Assembly (NCBI GenBank): GCA_000431275.1
Contig: HF989192.1
Location: forward strand, 8,289-28,007
Length of the DNA: 19,719 bases
Direction: 5' to 3'
Source of the DNA: Prevotella sp. CAG:755
GTDB taxonomy: Bacteria; Bacteroidota; Bacteroidia; Bacteroidales; Bacteroidaceae
Position 1 is the stretch's first letter. Every line of letters begins with the position of its first letter. The translations under genes were made by a program, and so were the position numbers. Shown in pieces: positions 8,287 through 15,569 of this stretch. Under the pieces are notes generated by a model. The model saw nothing but the letters and a program-made list of their open reading frames with translations. It did no database searches and had not been told where the DNA came from.

Positions 8287-9589
8287 ATGTTATACTACTT
8301 ATTCCGTTTCCTGGAGCAGTTCGGAGTGCCCGGCTCCGGCATGTGGTCCTACATCTCGTTCCGCTCCCTGCTGGCCTTGATGCTGGCATTGATAGTGTCG
8401 GCTTGGTTCGGCCAGTATTTTATCCGGTGGATGAAGCGGCACAATGTGAGTGAGGTGCAGCGCGACGCCAAGATAGACCCGTTTGGCGTGCAGAAGCTGA
8501 ACGTGCCTTCGATGGGTGGCATTATAATTATTGTGTCTATCCTTGTACCTTGCCTGTTGCTGGGGCGTTTGCGTAATATATATATGATTTTGATGCTCGT
8601 TACGACCGTATGGCTCGGTCTGCTGGGCTTTCTTGACGATTATATCAAGAATTTCAAGAAGAACAAGGACGGTCTTCCCGGCCGCTATAAGATTGTGGGC
8701 CAAGTCGCCATTGGTCTTGTCGTGGGCTTGACCCTGTATTACAGTCCCGACGCTGTGATCCGCGAGAACGTCGAGATGCAACGCAATGGTGCCACTACGG
8801 AAATCGTGCATAAGAGCGAGACCGTCAAGTCCACCAAGACGACAATTCCTTTCGTCAAGAACAATAACTTCGACTACGCCGATCTTGTCGGATTCATGGG
8901 GCCGTATCAGCGGCAAGCCGGTTGGGTTGTTTTCGTGTTAGTTACCATTTTTGTCATCACGGCGGTGTCGAACGGAGCCAACCTGAACGACGGCATGGAT
9001 GGTATGGCTGCCGGTAATTCCGCCCTTATCGGCATTGCGCTCGGCGAATTCCGCCATTATCGGCATTGCGCTCGGCGTGCTGGCTTATGTGTCGAGCCAT
9101 ATAGAGTTTGCCAGCTACCTGAACATCATGTATATTCCCGGTTCTCAGGAACTCGTCATATTCTGTTCGGCGTTTGTCGGTGCGCTCATCGGCTTTCTTT
9201 GGTACAACGCCTATCCGGCTCAGGTGTTCATGGGCGACACCGGTTCGCTGACGATTGGTGGCATTATCGCCGTATTAGCCATCATAGTCCACAAGGAATT
9301 GCTCATACCGATTCTTTGCGGCATCTTCCTCGTTGAAAGTCTCAGCGTGATACTTCAAGTGGAATTTTTCAAGTTTGGGAAGCGTCGCGGAGTGCGTCAG
9401 CGCATTTTCAAGCGGACACCCATTCACGATAACTTCCGGGTGTTGCCCTCGCAGCTTGACCCCGATTGCCGCTATCTGCTTCGGAACTGGCCGCATGGTG
9501 CGTGGCACGAGTCGAAAATAACGGTGCGTTTTTGGATCACTACCATCATTTTGGCCGCCGCAACGATCATCACTTTGAAAATACGATAA
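8287..9589 (+). CDS. mraY: Phospho-MurNAc-pentapeptide transferase MraY, reading frame broken by a 31-bp duplication
   Basis: MraY moves phospho-MurNAc-pentapeptide from UDP to undecaprenyl phosphate, making lipid I in the inner membrane. The first frame (from 8287) carries the membrane segments, LNVPSMGG, the catalytic pair in [13 protein letters not shown] (D117, D118) and [12 protein letters not shown] (232-243). At 9047 the coding frame is lost, and the protein resumes one base over from about 9078 with [39 protein letters not shown] and [10 protein letters not shown]. The cause is a tandem copy of 31 bp (9016-9046 and 9047-9077). Removing either copy restores one 423-residue frame with no other defect, the size of Bacteroides MraY. 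A large loop insertion (about 152-200) is normal for this group. As MraY is essential, I think an assembly error or minor variant more likely than a dead gene. As written it is a pseudogene. Confidence 0.9.
9016..9077. repeat. 31-bp imperfect tandem duplication inside mraY
   Basis: 9016-9046 and 9047-9077 are identical except for one base, C at 9025 and A at 9056 (AATTCCGCC[C/A]TTATCG...). 31 is not a multiple of three, so the duplication shifts the mraY frame by one. The differing base makes Leu (CTT) or Ile (ATT) at residue 247, and both are acceptable in the family's GNSA(L/I)IGIALG block. That is what two strain alleles placed side by side would look like. Confidence 0.95.
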
Positions 9590-9619
9590 GAAATAACGAA
9601 AGAAAGGAACGAAAATCTT

Positions 9620-10981
9620 ATGTCAAGGATAGTCATTTTGGGAGCTGCCGAGAGTGGGGTAGGCGCAGCGATATTGGCTCAAAAAAAAGGATTTGATGTG
9701 TTTGTCTCAGATTTAGGACGCATTAAATCGGAATATAAGGCACAGCTTGATGCTCGCGGCATCACGTGGGAAGAGGGGCGCCACACCGAGGCGCTTATCC
9801 TCAATGCCGACGAGGCGATCAAGAGTCCGGGCATACCGGAAACGGCTCCGATGGTAGTGGCGCTTCGACGGAAAGGAGTTCCCGTCATCAGCGAGATCGA
9901 GTTTGCAGGACGCTACACTGACGCTCGCATGATCTGTATCACCGGTAGCAACGGAAAAACGACGACCACGTCGCTCATTTATCACCTCTGTCGTGCCGCC
10001 GGTCTCGATGTGGGTCTCGCGGGCAACATCGGGCACAGCCTGGCGCTTCAAGTAGCCGAAACGCCGCACGAGAACTATGTCATCGAACTGTCGTCGTTTC
10101 AGCTTGACGACATGTTCGATTTCCGGGCCAACGTGGCTGTCCTGCTCAACATTACGCCCGACCATCTCGACCGTTACGATTATAAGATGCAGAACTACGT
10201 TGATGCGAAGATGCGCATCCTCCGCAACCAGACGGCCGCCGACACATTTATATATTGGGCTGATGACGACTACGTAGGCAATGAGCTTGCAAAATATGAC
10301 ACTGCCTGTCGCGTCCTGTCCTTTGCTGATGTGCCCGGACGCGGCGTGACGGCATACGCCGACGGAGGCAACTTTGTTCTGGAGCAGCCTGCGCCGTTCC
10401 GGATGCCTTGTGCCGAACTCTCCTTGCGTGGCAAGCACAACCTGCGCAATGAGTTGGCTGCTGCTATGGCCACCAAAGCAATCGGCATTCCTGACGACGT
10501 GCTACGCCAAGGGTTGGGCGATTTTCCCGGTGTCGAACACCGATTGGAGCGCGTGGCTACGGTCGGCGGCGTGGTTTACGTCAACGACTCGAAAGCGACG
10601 AATGTCGACGCCTGCTACTATGCGCTCGAAGCCATGACGACACCTGTCGTCCTCATCCTTGGCGGAAAAGACAAAGGGAACGACTATAACGAAATCCGAC
10701 CGCTTGTCGAACAGAAGTGCCGCGCGCTTGTTTATCTCGGCGCCGACAATAAGAAACTGCACGACTTCTTCGATGGTCTTGGCCTCCCTGTGGCAGACAC
10801 TCACTCAATGGCCGATTGCGTGGCGGCCTGCCGCCGGCTGGCCCACGAGGGCGACACGGTCCTGTTGAGTCCTTGTTGTGCCAGTTTCGACCTTTTCCGC
10901 AACATGGAAGACCGCGGCTGCCAGTTCAAGAGCCTTGTGCATGACATGGAAACCAGTCACAGTCAACACACGCAATCATGA
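9620..10981 (+). CDS. murD: UDP-MurNAc-L-alanine:D-glutamate ligase MurD
   Basis: A 453-residue cytoplasmic Mur ligase adding D-glutamate to UDP-MurNAc-L-Ala with ATP. The N-terminal Rossmann-like part opens with IVILGAAESGVGAA. The ATPase domain has the P-loop GSNGKTTTT (109-117), NITPDHLDRY (177-186) and K197 in YVDAKMRI, the usual carbamylated lysine. The C-terminal domain has VEHRLERV, VNDSKATN (321-328) and SPCCASFDLF, all MurD hallmarks. The long A-rich leader (9590-9619) separates it from mraY. It overlaps ftsW by ATGA (10978-10981). In chemical order MurD acts before MurE although it is encoded later, which is usual for dcw operons. Confidence 0.96.
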   Translation: MSRIVILGAAESGVGAAILAQKKGFDVFVSDLGRIKSEYKAQLDARGITWEEGRHTEALILNADEAIKSPGIPETAPMVVALRRKGVPVISEIEFAGRYTDARMICITGSNGKTTTTSLIYHLCRAAGLDVGLAGNIGHSLALQVAETPHENYVIELSSFQLDDMFDFRANVAVLLNITPDHLDRYDYKMQNYVDAKMRILRNQTAADTFIYWADDDYVGNELAKYDTACRVLSFADVPGRGVTAYADGGNFVLEQPAPFRMPCAELSLRGKHNLRNELAAAMATKAIGIPDDVLRQGLGDFPGVEHRLERVATVGGVVYVNDSKATNVDACYYALEAMTTPVVLILGGKDKGNDYNEIRPLVEQKCRALVYLGADNKKLHDFFDGLGLPVADTHSMADCVAACRRLAHEGDTVLLSPCCASFDLFRNMEDRGCQFKSLVHDMETSHSQHTQS

Positions 10982-12228
10982 AGAAAATCCAAAACGCATT
11001 CAAGGGCGACCGAGTCGTCTGGGTCGTGTTCTTCTTCCTCTGTATCATCTCGTTGATAGAGGTGTACAGCGCGGCGAGTACATTGACTTACAGCTCGGGC
11101 AGTTTTTGGAGTCCGCTCATCAAGCAGGCCGTTTTCCTTGGTGTCGGGACGCTTATCGTTGTAGGCATCCACAATGTGCCTTGCCGCTACTTCAAGCTCA
11201 TTCCCATTCTTTTGCTGGTGCCCACGTATGCCCTCCTGTTGTTCACGTCGCTCTATGGCGCCATGGTCAATGGGGCATCGCGCGCCATTCCTATCTTCGG
11301 TTTCCAGTTCCAGCCGCTCGAACTGGGAAAGGGAGTCACTGTCGTGACCACCGCTCTCATCCTTGCGTCGCTTCAAAACGAGGAAGGTGCAGACCGTAGG
11401 GCGTTCAAGTGGGTGCTGATCACGGCAGGCATCATGTGTGCCCTTATCTTTCCTGAAAACCTCTCTACGTCCGTCCTTCTTTTCGGCGTGGTGCTCATCA
11501 TGATGTTTATCGGGCGCGTTTCGCTCATTCAGTTGGGCAAGTTGCTCGGTGTCCTGATGCTTTTTGCGGCCAGCGCCGTGATGCTCGTCAAGTGCCTCCC
11601 CGACGACAAGGAGAGTGCCGTTTATGACCTCCCGGGGCTTCATCGCCTCTCGACGTGGGTGAACCGCGTCGAGACGCACGGGGAGATGTCGAAAGAAGTG
11701 GCTCCCGAGGACTTCGACATAGACAAGGACGCTCAGATCGCCCATGCCCATATTGCTATTGCCACAAGCAACGTAGTGGGGAAAATGCCCGGAAATTCTG
11801 TTGAGCGAGATTTCCTGAGCCAAGCTTTTTCCGACTTCATCTTTGCTATTATCATCGAAGAGATGGGCATTTGGGGTGCGGCTATCGTCGTCTTTCTCTA
11901 CATTGTCCTGCTTTTTCGCGCCGGCCGCATAGCGAGCCGTTGCGAGCACAATTTCCCGGCATTTCTTATCATGGGCTTGGCGTTGTTGCTCGTTGTCCAG
12001 GCCGTGATGAACATGCTGGTAGCCGTCGGCATCATGCCGGTGACGGGCCAGCCCTTGCCGCTTATTAGCCGTGGCGGTACGTCGACGCTGATGAGCTGCG
12101 TTTACATCGGTATGATTCTCAGTGTCAGCCGTTACGCCCGTCGTCGTGAGGAGAGTGCGAGCCGGGTGACGCCTGCGGAGGAGCCCGATGTCGATCCCAA
12201 CTACTACAATACGGCAAACTTGATCTGA
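10978..12228 (+). CDS. ftsW: SEDS peptidoglycan glycosyltransferase FtsW
   Basis: A 416-residue polytopic membrane protein of the SEDS family, which polymerises lipid II at the septum together with FtsI. Hydrophobic segments run through the whole sequence. Family motifs seen: NGASRAIPIFGFQFQP (98-113, the usual GA-RW-I and Q-PSE region), TSNVVGKMPGNS (263-274), SDFIFAIIIEEMG (285-297, with D286 as the likely catalytic Asp) and TGQPLPLISRGGTS (356-369). RodA is a close relative; position next to murD and in the same operon as ftsI favours FtsW. In most Bacteroidales murG follows; here the next gene is a cyclophilin 6 nt downstream. Confidence 0.94.
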   Translation: MKKIQNAFKGDRVVWVVFFFLCIISLIEVYSAASTLTYSSGSFWSPLIKQAVFLGVGTLIVVGIHNVPCRYFKLIPILLLVPTYALLLFTSLYGAMVNGASRAIPIFGFQFQPLELGKGVTVVTTALILASLQNEEGADRRAFKWVLITAGIMCALIFPENLSTSVLLFGVVLIMMFIGRVSLIQLGKLLGVLMLFAASAVMLVKCLPDDKESAVYDLPGLHRLSTWVNRVETHGEMSKEVAPEDFDIDKDAQIAHAHIAIATSNVVGKMPGNSVERDFLSQAFSDFIFAIIIEEMGIWGAAIVVFLYIVLLFRAGRIASRCEHNFPAFLIMGLALLLVVQAVMNMLVAVGIMPVTGQPLPLISRGGTSTLMSCVYIGMILSVSRYARRREESASRVTPAEEPDVDPNYYNTANLI

Positions 12229-12234
12229 CATATC

Positions 12235-12933
12235 ATGAAACGATTACTGACTCCGTTCATCCTCTTGGTCATGGCCTTTACTTCAATCACGGCTTTCGCG
12301 GCCGTCGCCAAGGACACCCGCCAGCGTGTCCGTTTCGAGACAACTTCCGGGACGTTTGTCGTGGCTCTCTATGACGACACCCCGATTCACCGTGATAACT
12401 TCCTGCGCCTCGTGCGCAGCGGCTTCTACGACGGCATCCTCTTTCATCGTGTCATTGAGGGGTTCATGGTGCAGGCTGGCGACCCCGACTCGCGCCAGGC
12501 ACGGCCCGGGCAACGCTTGGGTGAGAAGTCGGAGGGCGAGACGCTGCCCGCCGAAATCCGCTATCCCGGTCACTACCATCTGCGGGGAGCCTTAGCTGCC
12601 GCGAGGCTGGGCGACGGGATCAATCCCGAACGTCGCAGCAGCGGGTCGCAGTTCTACATCGTCTGGGGTGAGCGTATGTCGCAGCGCATCCTTGCGCCGA
12701 TTTTTGAATATGACGCCCAGTTCCTTGCCGAAGGCGAAGAGTTGCCATCGAGCGTGCGCACCGACTATGAGACGCTTGGCGGGTCGCCTCACCTCGACGG
12801 ACAGTATACCGTGTTCGGTGAGGTGGTCGAAGGGTTGAAAGTGATTAAGAAAATGCAGAAAGCAGACACCGACGCCAACGACCGGCCAGTGACGGACATC
12901 CGTATATTGAAAGCCACGGTCGTCGGGGAGTGA
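12235..12933 (+). CDS. Secreted cyclophilin-type peptidyl-prolyl cis-trans isomerase
   Basis: A 232-residue protein with a signal peptide (basic MKR, hydrophobic core 4-22, likely cut after AFA) followed by a cyclophilin domain. Motifs are FHRVIEGFMVQAGDP (70-84) with the catalytic Arg at 72, the substrate-binding GSQFYIVWG and, near the end, the YTVFGEVVEGL strand. It should speed proline isomerisation in folding of exported proteins in the periplasm. An insert of about 40 residues between the GSQFYIV and YTVFGEV strands is seen in many Bacteroidetes members. It lies 6 nt after ftsW, so it is probably the last gene of the operon. That is an unusual place for a cyclophilin, and the link to division is only by position. 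Confidence 0.9.
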   Translation: MKRLLTPFILLVMAFTSITAFAAVAKDTRQRVRFETTSGTFVVALYDDTPIHRDNFLRLVRSGFYDGILFHRVIEGFMVQAGDPDSRQARPGQRLGEKSEGETLPAEIRYPGHYHLRGALAAARLGDGINPERRSSGSQFYIVWGERMSQRILAPIFEYDAQFLAEGEELPSSVRTDYETLGGSPHLDGQYTVFGEVVEGLKVIKKMQKADTDANDRPVTDIRILKATVVGE

Positions 12934-12945
12934 GCACATTGAAGC

Positions 12946-12967
12946 CCTGACCGGTCCAACGGTCAGG
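12946..12967 (+). terminator. Hairpin after the cyclophilin gene
   Basis: CCTGACCG (12946-12953) pairs with CGGTCAGG (12960-12967) across a 6-nt loop, starting 13 nt after the stop codon. An A-rich, not U-rich, stretch follows, so this is at best a weak terminator acting with the larger hairpin just downstream. Confidence 0.4.
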
Positions 12968-12983
12968 ATAATAGGAAAAACGG

Positions 12984-13034
12984 GACGGCTGATGGGAAAT
13001 TCTATCGCTTCGATAGAATTTCCCATCAGCCGTC
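12984..13034. terminator. 24-bp-arm hairpin between convergent genes
   Basis: Arms 12984-13007 and 13011-13034 are perfectly complementary over 24 bp with a 3-nt CTT centre. The arm starts GACGGCTGATGGGAAATTC. It lies between the ends of the cyclophilin gene (plus) and the sigma-unit membrane protein (minus, stop at 13041), so it could end both transcripts. No long U-run follows on the minus strand; the plus strand has GGATTTTACG. The sequence belongs to the same palindrome family as 111-156. Confidence 0.6.
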
Positions 13035-13040
13035 TGGATT

Positions 13041-13391
13041 TTACGGGCGGTGGCTGCGGTGTCGCCGGGCAAGCCACGCGTCGAACGCCAACAGCAGGAA
13101 GAACGACAGACCCATCGGAAGCCAAGGCACAAGGCTGTCGGCGTCGGGCAGGGTCACCCTGAGGCTTTCCACGCAAGCCGGTCCGAACATCCAGCCGAGA
13201 AAGCCGAGAGCCACAGCTACGACGATGGCTGCGGCCGCTGCCGCCCGACGTTGGCGTCGGCGTTCAGCTGCGCGCCGGGTGGCGGCGATGTGCTTCATGG
13301 TCTGGTGGGTGAAGTTGCTCGGCAGCCGTTTCTCAGGCGCCAGGGCGCGTCTGAGGTCTTGTTGTCGGAGTTTAAGAGTCTTCGGGTTCAT
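13041..13391 (-). CDS. Small membrane protein after an ECF sigma factor (possible anti-sigma-like partner)
   Basis: A 116-residue protein I cannot assign to a named family with certainty. The N-terminus is soluble and basic, with LPSNFTHQTMKHI (23-35) and an Arg-rich patch (39-49). Two membrane segments follow, at about 50-69 and 87-107, then a short basic tail. Its start overlaps the end of the sigma factor gene by 20 nt, so the two are translationally coupled. Membrane proteins encoded directly after ECF sigma genes often act as anti-sigma factors, and that is a reasonable guess here. It has no FecR or zinc-binding HxxxCxxC motif, so it is not a classical one. The frame is intact. Confidence 0.75.
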   Translation of the reverse strand: MNPKTLKLRQQDLRRALAPEKRLPSNFTHQTMKHIAATRRAAERRRQRRAAAAAAIVVAVALGFLGWMFGPACVESLRVTLPDADSLVPWLPMGLSFFLLLAFDAWLARRHRSHRP

Positions 13392-13968
13392 GGCTCAAAA
13401 GTACGAAAAGTTTTTTACGAAGACGGCTCAGCCGGGTGCGGACGTTGCCCTCGCTGAGGCCCATGATGGTCGCCGTTTCGGCCGTGGGCCGCTCCTCGTC
13501 GTAGGTCAGCAGGAGCAGGGTGCGTTCCTCCGGCCGCAGGCGGCCGAGTGCCTGCCGCAGGCGCTCCACCGCCGCGTCGGCCGCTCCGGCCTCGGGATTG
13601 TCGGACAGGATGACCTCGTCGCCCAGTGCATCGAGCGCCCGTTCGTCGTCGAAGAGCAGTTCGCGTCGTGGCTTCCGCGCCCGGCGCAGGGCGAGGTGGT
13701 AGGCTATCTGGTAGAGCCATGTCGAGAACTGGCAGTCGCCCCTGAAAGTCGGCAGTTTCTCGTAGGCACGGATAAAGGCGTCCTGCGTGACCTCTTCGGC
13801 GTCCTCGGCGCAGTCCACGATGCCTGCCACCATGCGGTGGATGGCGTCGGCATAGCGGTCGAGGAAGTAGGCGTACTCCTCCTCGTGCCCGGCCAGTATG
13901 GCTTGGATGCGTGCGGCCTCGGTCATCGTTTGGTGGGTCTTGTAGTCGTTCGCGGATTGGTGGGGCAA
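13372..13968 (-). CDS. ECF-type RNA polymerase sigma factor
   Basis: A sigma-70 family protein of 198 residues, or 184 if the ATG at 13926 (MTEAARIQAILAG) is used; that start fits the family opening better. Region 2 runs over about 30-100, with DAEEVTQDAFIRAYEKLPTF (core binding and -10 recognition) and FSTWLYQIAYHLALR. Region 4 is at about 140-188, with the helix-turn-helix TAETATIMGLSEGNVRTRLS. There is no region 1 or 3, which defines the ECF group. It should direct polymerase to a small stress or surface regulon; the signal is not shown by the sequence. It sits between two small membrane protein genes on the same strand, which may control it. Confidence 0.93.
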   Translation of the reverse strand: MPHQSANDYKTHQTMTEAARIQAILAGHEEEYAYFLDRYADAIHRMVAGIVDCAEDAEEVTQDAFIRAYEKLPTFRGDCQFSTWLYQIAYHLALRRARKPRRELLFDDERALDALGDEVILSDNPEAGAADAAVERLRQALGRLRPEERTLLLLTYDEERPTAETATIMGLSEGNVRTRLSRLRKKLFVLLSHEPEDS

Positions 13969-13993
13969 TGGTCGCGCAGGGTGTCCTTATATA

Positions 13994-14446
13994 TTAATGT
14001 GTCGCTTCATCTGCCTTTTCGGCCGGTTCATCGTATTGGATGCGCTCAGTGTGTTTCCGGTCGTTGTGGCTCTCGATGGCGTAAGAGATGATGAGGCCCG
14101 CACCGCCGAAGATGAGCACACAGGCGCCGTAGACGGTGCCGACGGCCTGTCGCATCTCCCACGAGGTCTCGCCGCTGGTAAATCCCGGGAGAGCCATCGC
14201 GTTGATGAAGAAAGCCACGAGGAGGCCGAGGCCGAGGCCCAGGATGAGGCATCCGGCCCGCAGGGCGGAGAAACTGCCCATCCGTCGCGGCCAGAGGTCG
14301 GGCAGGCGCAGGTTGGCAGGGCTGTTGTCGCGCATCTTGCTGATGTACATCATGCGTTCGGAGCGGCGCACGAAAAGCTCGAAGAGACGGTAAATGAAGT
14401 AGAATACGATGGCCGTGGTCAGCGGCGTGGTGATGAAGTCCATCAT
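13994..14446 (-). CDS. Membrane protein upstream of the ECF sigma gene
   Basis: A 150-residue protein with three predicted membrane segments (about 7-26, 61-82 and 102-123). A basic loop RRSERMMYISKMRD lies between the first two, and the cytoplasmic tail is charged (124-150). I do not recognise a catalytic motif. Proteins of this shape, with a short first helix followed by an ERM-type basic stretch, occur next to ECF sigma genes in Bacteroidales, so a role in the same regulatory unit is likely, but no function can be stated. It ends 25 nt before the longer sigma start. The second Met (14443) is an equally possible start. No clear TAnnTTTG promoter is seen upstream. Confidence 0.75.
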   Translation of the reverse strand: MMDFITTPLTTAIVFYFIYRLFELFVRRSERMMYISKMRDNSPANLRLPDLWPRRMGSFSALRAGCLILGLGLGLLVAFFINAMALPGFTSGETSWEMRQAVGTVYGACVLIFGGAGLIISYAIESHNDRKHTERIQYDEPAEKADEATH

Positions 14447-14511
14447 AAGGCTTGGAGTTTTTGAGGTTATTGTTCGTATTTTTATCGCTGTCTACCCACT
14501 TAGAGACACGG

Positions 14512-14547
14512 CGGGCCGGAATGTTACACTCCCGGCCCGTTTTTTTT
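14512..14547 (+). terminator. Intrinsic terminator, active on the plus strand only
   Basis: CGGGCCGG (14512-14519) pairs with CCGGCCCG (14532-14539) across a 12-nt loop and is followed at once by eight T residues (14540-14547) on the plus strand. This is a textbook intrinsic terminator for rightward transcription. Both flanking genes (recO and the sigma unit) read leftwards, and in that direction the hairpin has no U-run. So recO transcription may run on into the sigma unit, while any rightward antisense transcript would be stopped before recO. Confidence 0.75.
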
Positions 14548-14554
14548 CTGCGGT

Positions 14555-15280
14555 TTACGAAAAAATCTCATGTAGCACGTCGAGCGACTTCAAGTCGGGG
14601 AAGGCCGGCAGGTGCAGCCGGTAGTAGTCGTTCAGGGCTGCCAGGAGGCGCTGTCGTTCTTCGCGACCGAAGCGGAAGAGGTGCATCGTGTCGTAGTTCA
14701 TCCGCATGAGCAGCGGAAGGCGCGCCGCGTCGGCCGGCATCAGAAAGTGGTTGTGCAGGGGCGCCTGTGCGGTGAACTGTCCCGTTTCGAGGTCGAAGTA
14801 GCGTCCCGTTCCGCGCTCCGAGAGGTTGGGATAGATGCCCAGGAAGCGCGTCATGCGCAGCAGGAATACCAAGTGGAAGTTGGCGAAGGAGCGCTGGCAG
14901 AGGTCAAGCCATACGACCGACGCCCGCAGGTAGGCATAGAGCGGGCGGTCGGGCGGATTCTCACGCAGGGCAAGGTGGAGAAATTCGGCGAGGAAGAGCG
15001 CGATGCTTGTTTTGTAGGGATCGTATGGAACAGACGTCTCGATATAATCGGGCCGGGCGGCTTTGACGCGGGCGAGACGGGCGTTCGGTTTCCGGTCCCA
15101 CTCCACATGGAGCAGTGCCATGGGGCGGAACAGGCGTGATTTCACCGCCGCGCGCCGTGAGGCCGACACGCGGACGAGGAAGGATACCATGCCTTCGTCC
15201 TCGGTGTAGACGTCGATGATGTTCTCGTCGTCTTTGTATTTAATGGTGCGGAGCACCAGTCCTCTCGAACTTGTCAGCAT
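14555..15280 (-). CDS. recO: DNA repair protein RecO
   Basis: A 241-residue RecO. With RecR it loads RecA onto SSB-coated gaps and anneals single strands in the RecF pathway. The N-terminal OB fold opens with LTSSRGLVLRTIKYKDDENIIDVYTED, typical of Bacteroidetes RecO, and goes on through LVRVSASRRAAVKSRLFRPM. The middle and C-terminal helical part has LFLAEFLHLALRENPPD and NFHLVFLLRMTRFLGIYPNL. The four-cysteine zinc site of some RecO proteins is absent, as is usual in this phylum. It lies next to tRNA-Glu and rpsT, an arrangement common in Bacteroidales, and is transcribed away from them. Confidence 0.93.
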   Translation of the reverse strand: MLTSSRGLVLRTIKYKDDENIIDVYTEDEGMVSFLVRVSASRRAAVKSRLFRPMALLHVEWDRKPNARLARVKAARPDYIETSVPYDPYKTSIALFLAEFLHLALRENPPDRPLYAYLRASVVWLDLCQRSFANFHLVFLLRMTRFLGIYPNLSERGTGRYFDLETGQFTAQAPLHNHFLMPADAARLPLLMRMNYDTMHLFRFGREERQRLLAALNDYYRLHLPAFPDLKSLDVLHEIFS

Positions 15281-15333
15281 AATTCTTTCGTCGGGTGTGG
15301 CGTGACGGGCGTTGTGTCCGTTTCGCCCTCCGG

Positions 15334-15402
15334 CCGTTCTGTCTTTCCTGGCCGGCGGCCAGGCGGAACGGTCAGCCGTCCGGAATTTTCAGTCAGCCGT
15401 CC
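15334..15402. repeat. Palindrome-rich spacer upstream of recO
   Basis: The gap 15281-15555 has no believable gene. Within it, CCGTTC (15334-15339) pairs with GAACGG (15366-15371) around an inner hairpin CCTGGCC/GGCCAGG (15347-15353 and 15357-15363). GTCAGCCGTCC is then repeated directly at 15371-15381 and 15392-15402, 21 bp apart, flanking GGAATTTTCA. Read on the minus strand, the second copy with its neighbour is GACGGCTGACTGAAAATTCC, the same consensus as the palindromes at 111-156 and 12984-13034. CCGGCCGTTC also occurs twice (15330-15339 and 15436-15445). Confidence 0.65.
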
Positions 15403-15532
15403 CGTCGAGGCGACTTGCCCACCTGGATCTGCCGTCCGGCCGTTCAGTTTCCCGCGAAGATACGCCAAAGCGTCGGAAAGTGAGGGTAGAAAGGCTTGAA
15501 AAGCAAAAAATCAAATTTTTTTATCGAAACAT

Positions 15533-15563
15533 TTTGTCATGTCAGCAGGAAGCCTTACTTTTG
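15533..15563 (+). promoter_or_regulatory. Promoter of the tRNA-Glu/rpsT unit
   Basis: TTTG at 15533-15536 and TACTTTTG at 15556-15563 are separated by 19 nt. This matches both halves of the Bacteroidetes primary sigma promoter (TTTG and TAnnTTTG). Transcription should start near 15570, about 40 nt before the tRNA. Confidence 0.8.
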
Positions 15564-15569
15564 CACTCG

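Noticed and set aside
9020..9080. Programmed ribosomal frameshift in mraY
   Set aside because: There is no slippery heptamer or downstream structure, and the frame change is fully explained by the 31-bp duplicate, whose removal gives the normal protein.
10963..12231. 422-codon minus-strand frame opposite ftsW
   Set aside because: It is a His/Arg/Asp-rich antisense shadow of the well-supported ftsW.
13396..13403. TACTTTTG box on the minus strand just before the 116-residue membrane protein
   Set aside because: It lies inside the sigma gene, has no -33 TTG, and transcription would begin on the start codon itself. Overlapping translation explains expression without it.
13225..14091. 288-codon plus-strand frame across the sigma unit
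   Set aside because: It is antisense to an ECF sigma gene with clear region 2 and region 4 motifs.
15274..15468. 64-codon minus-strand frame upstream of recO
   Set aside because: It runs through the palindromic repeats, which account for its Gly/Arg/Thr-rich composition, and has no gene-like features.
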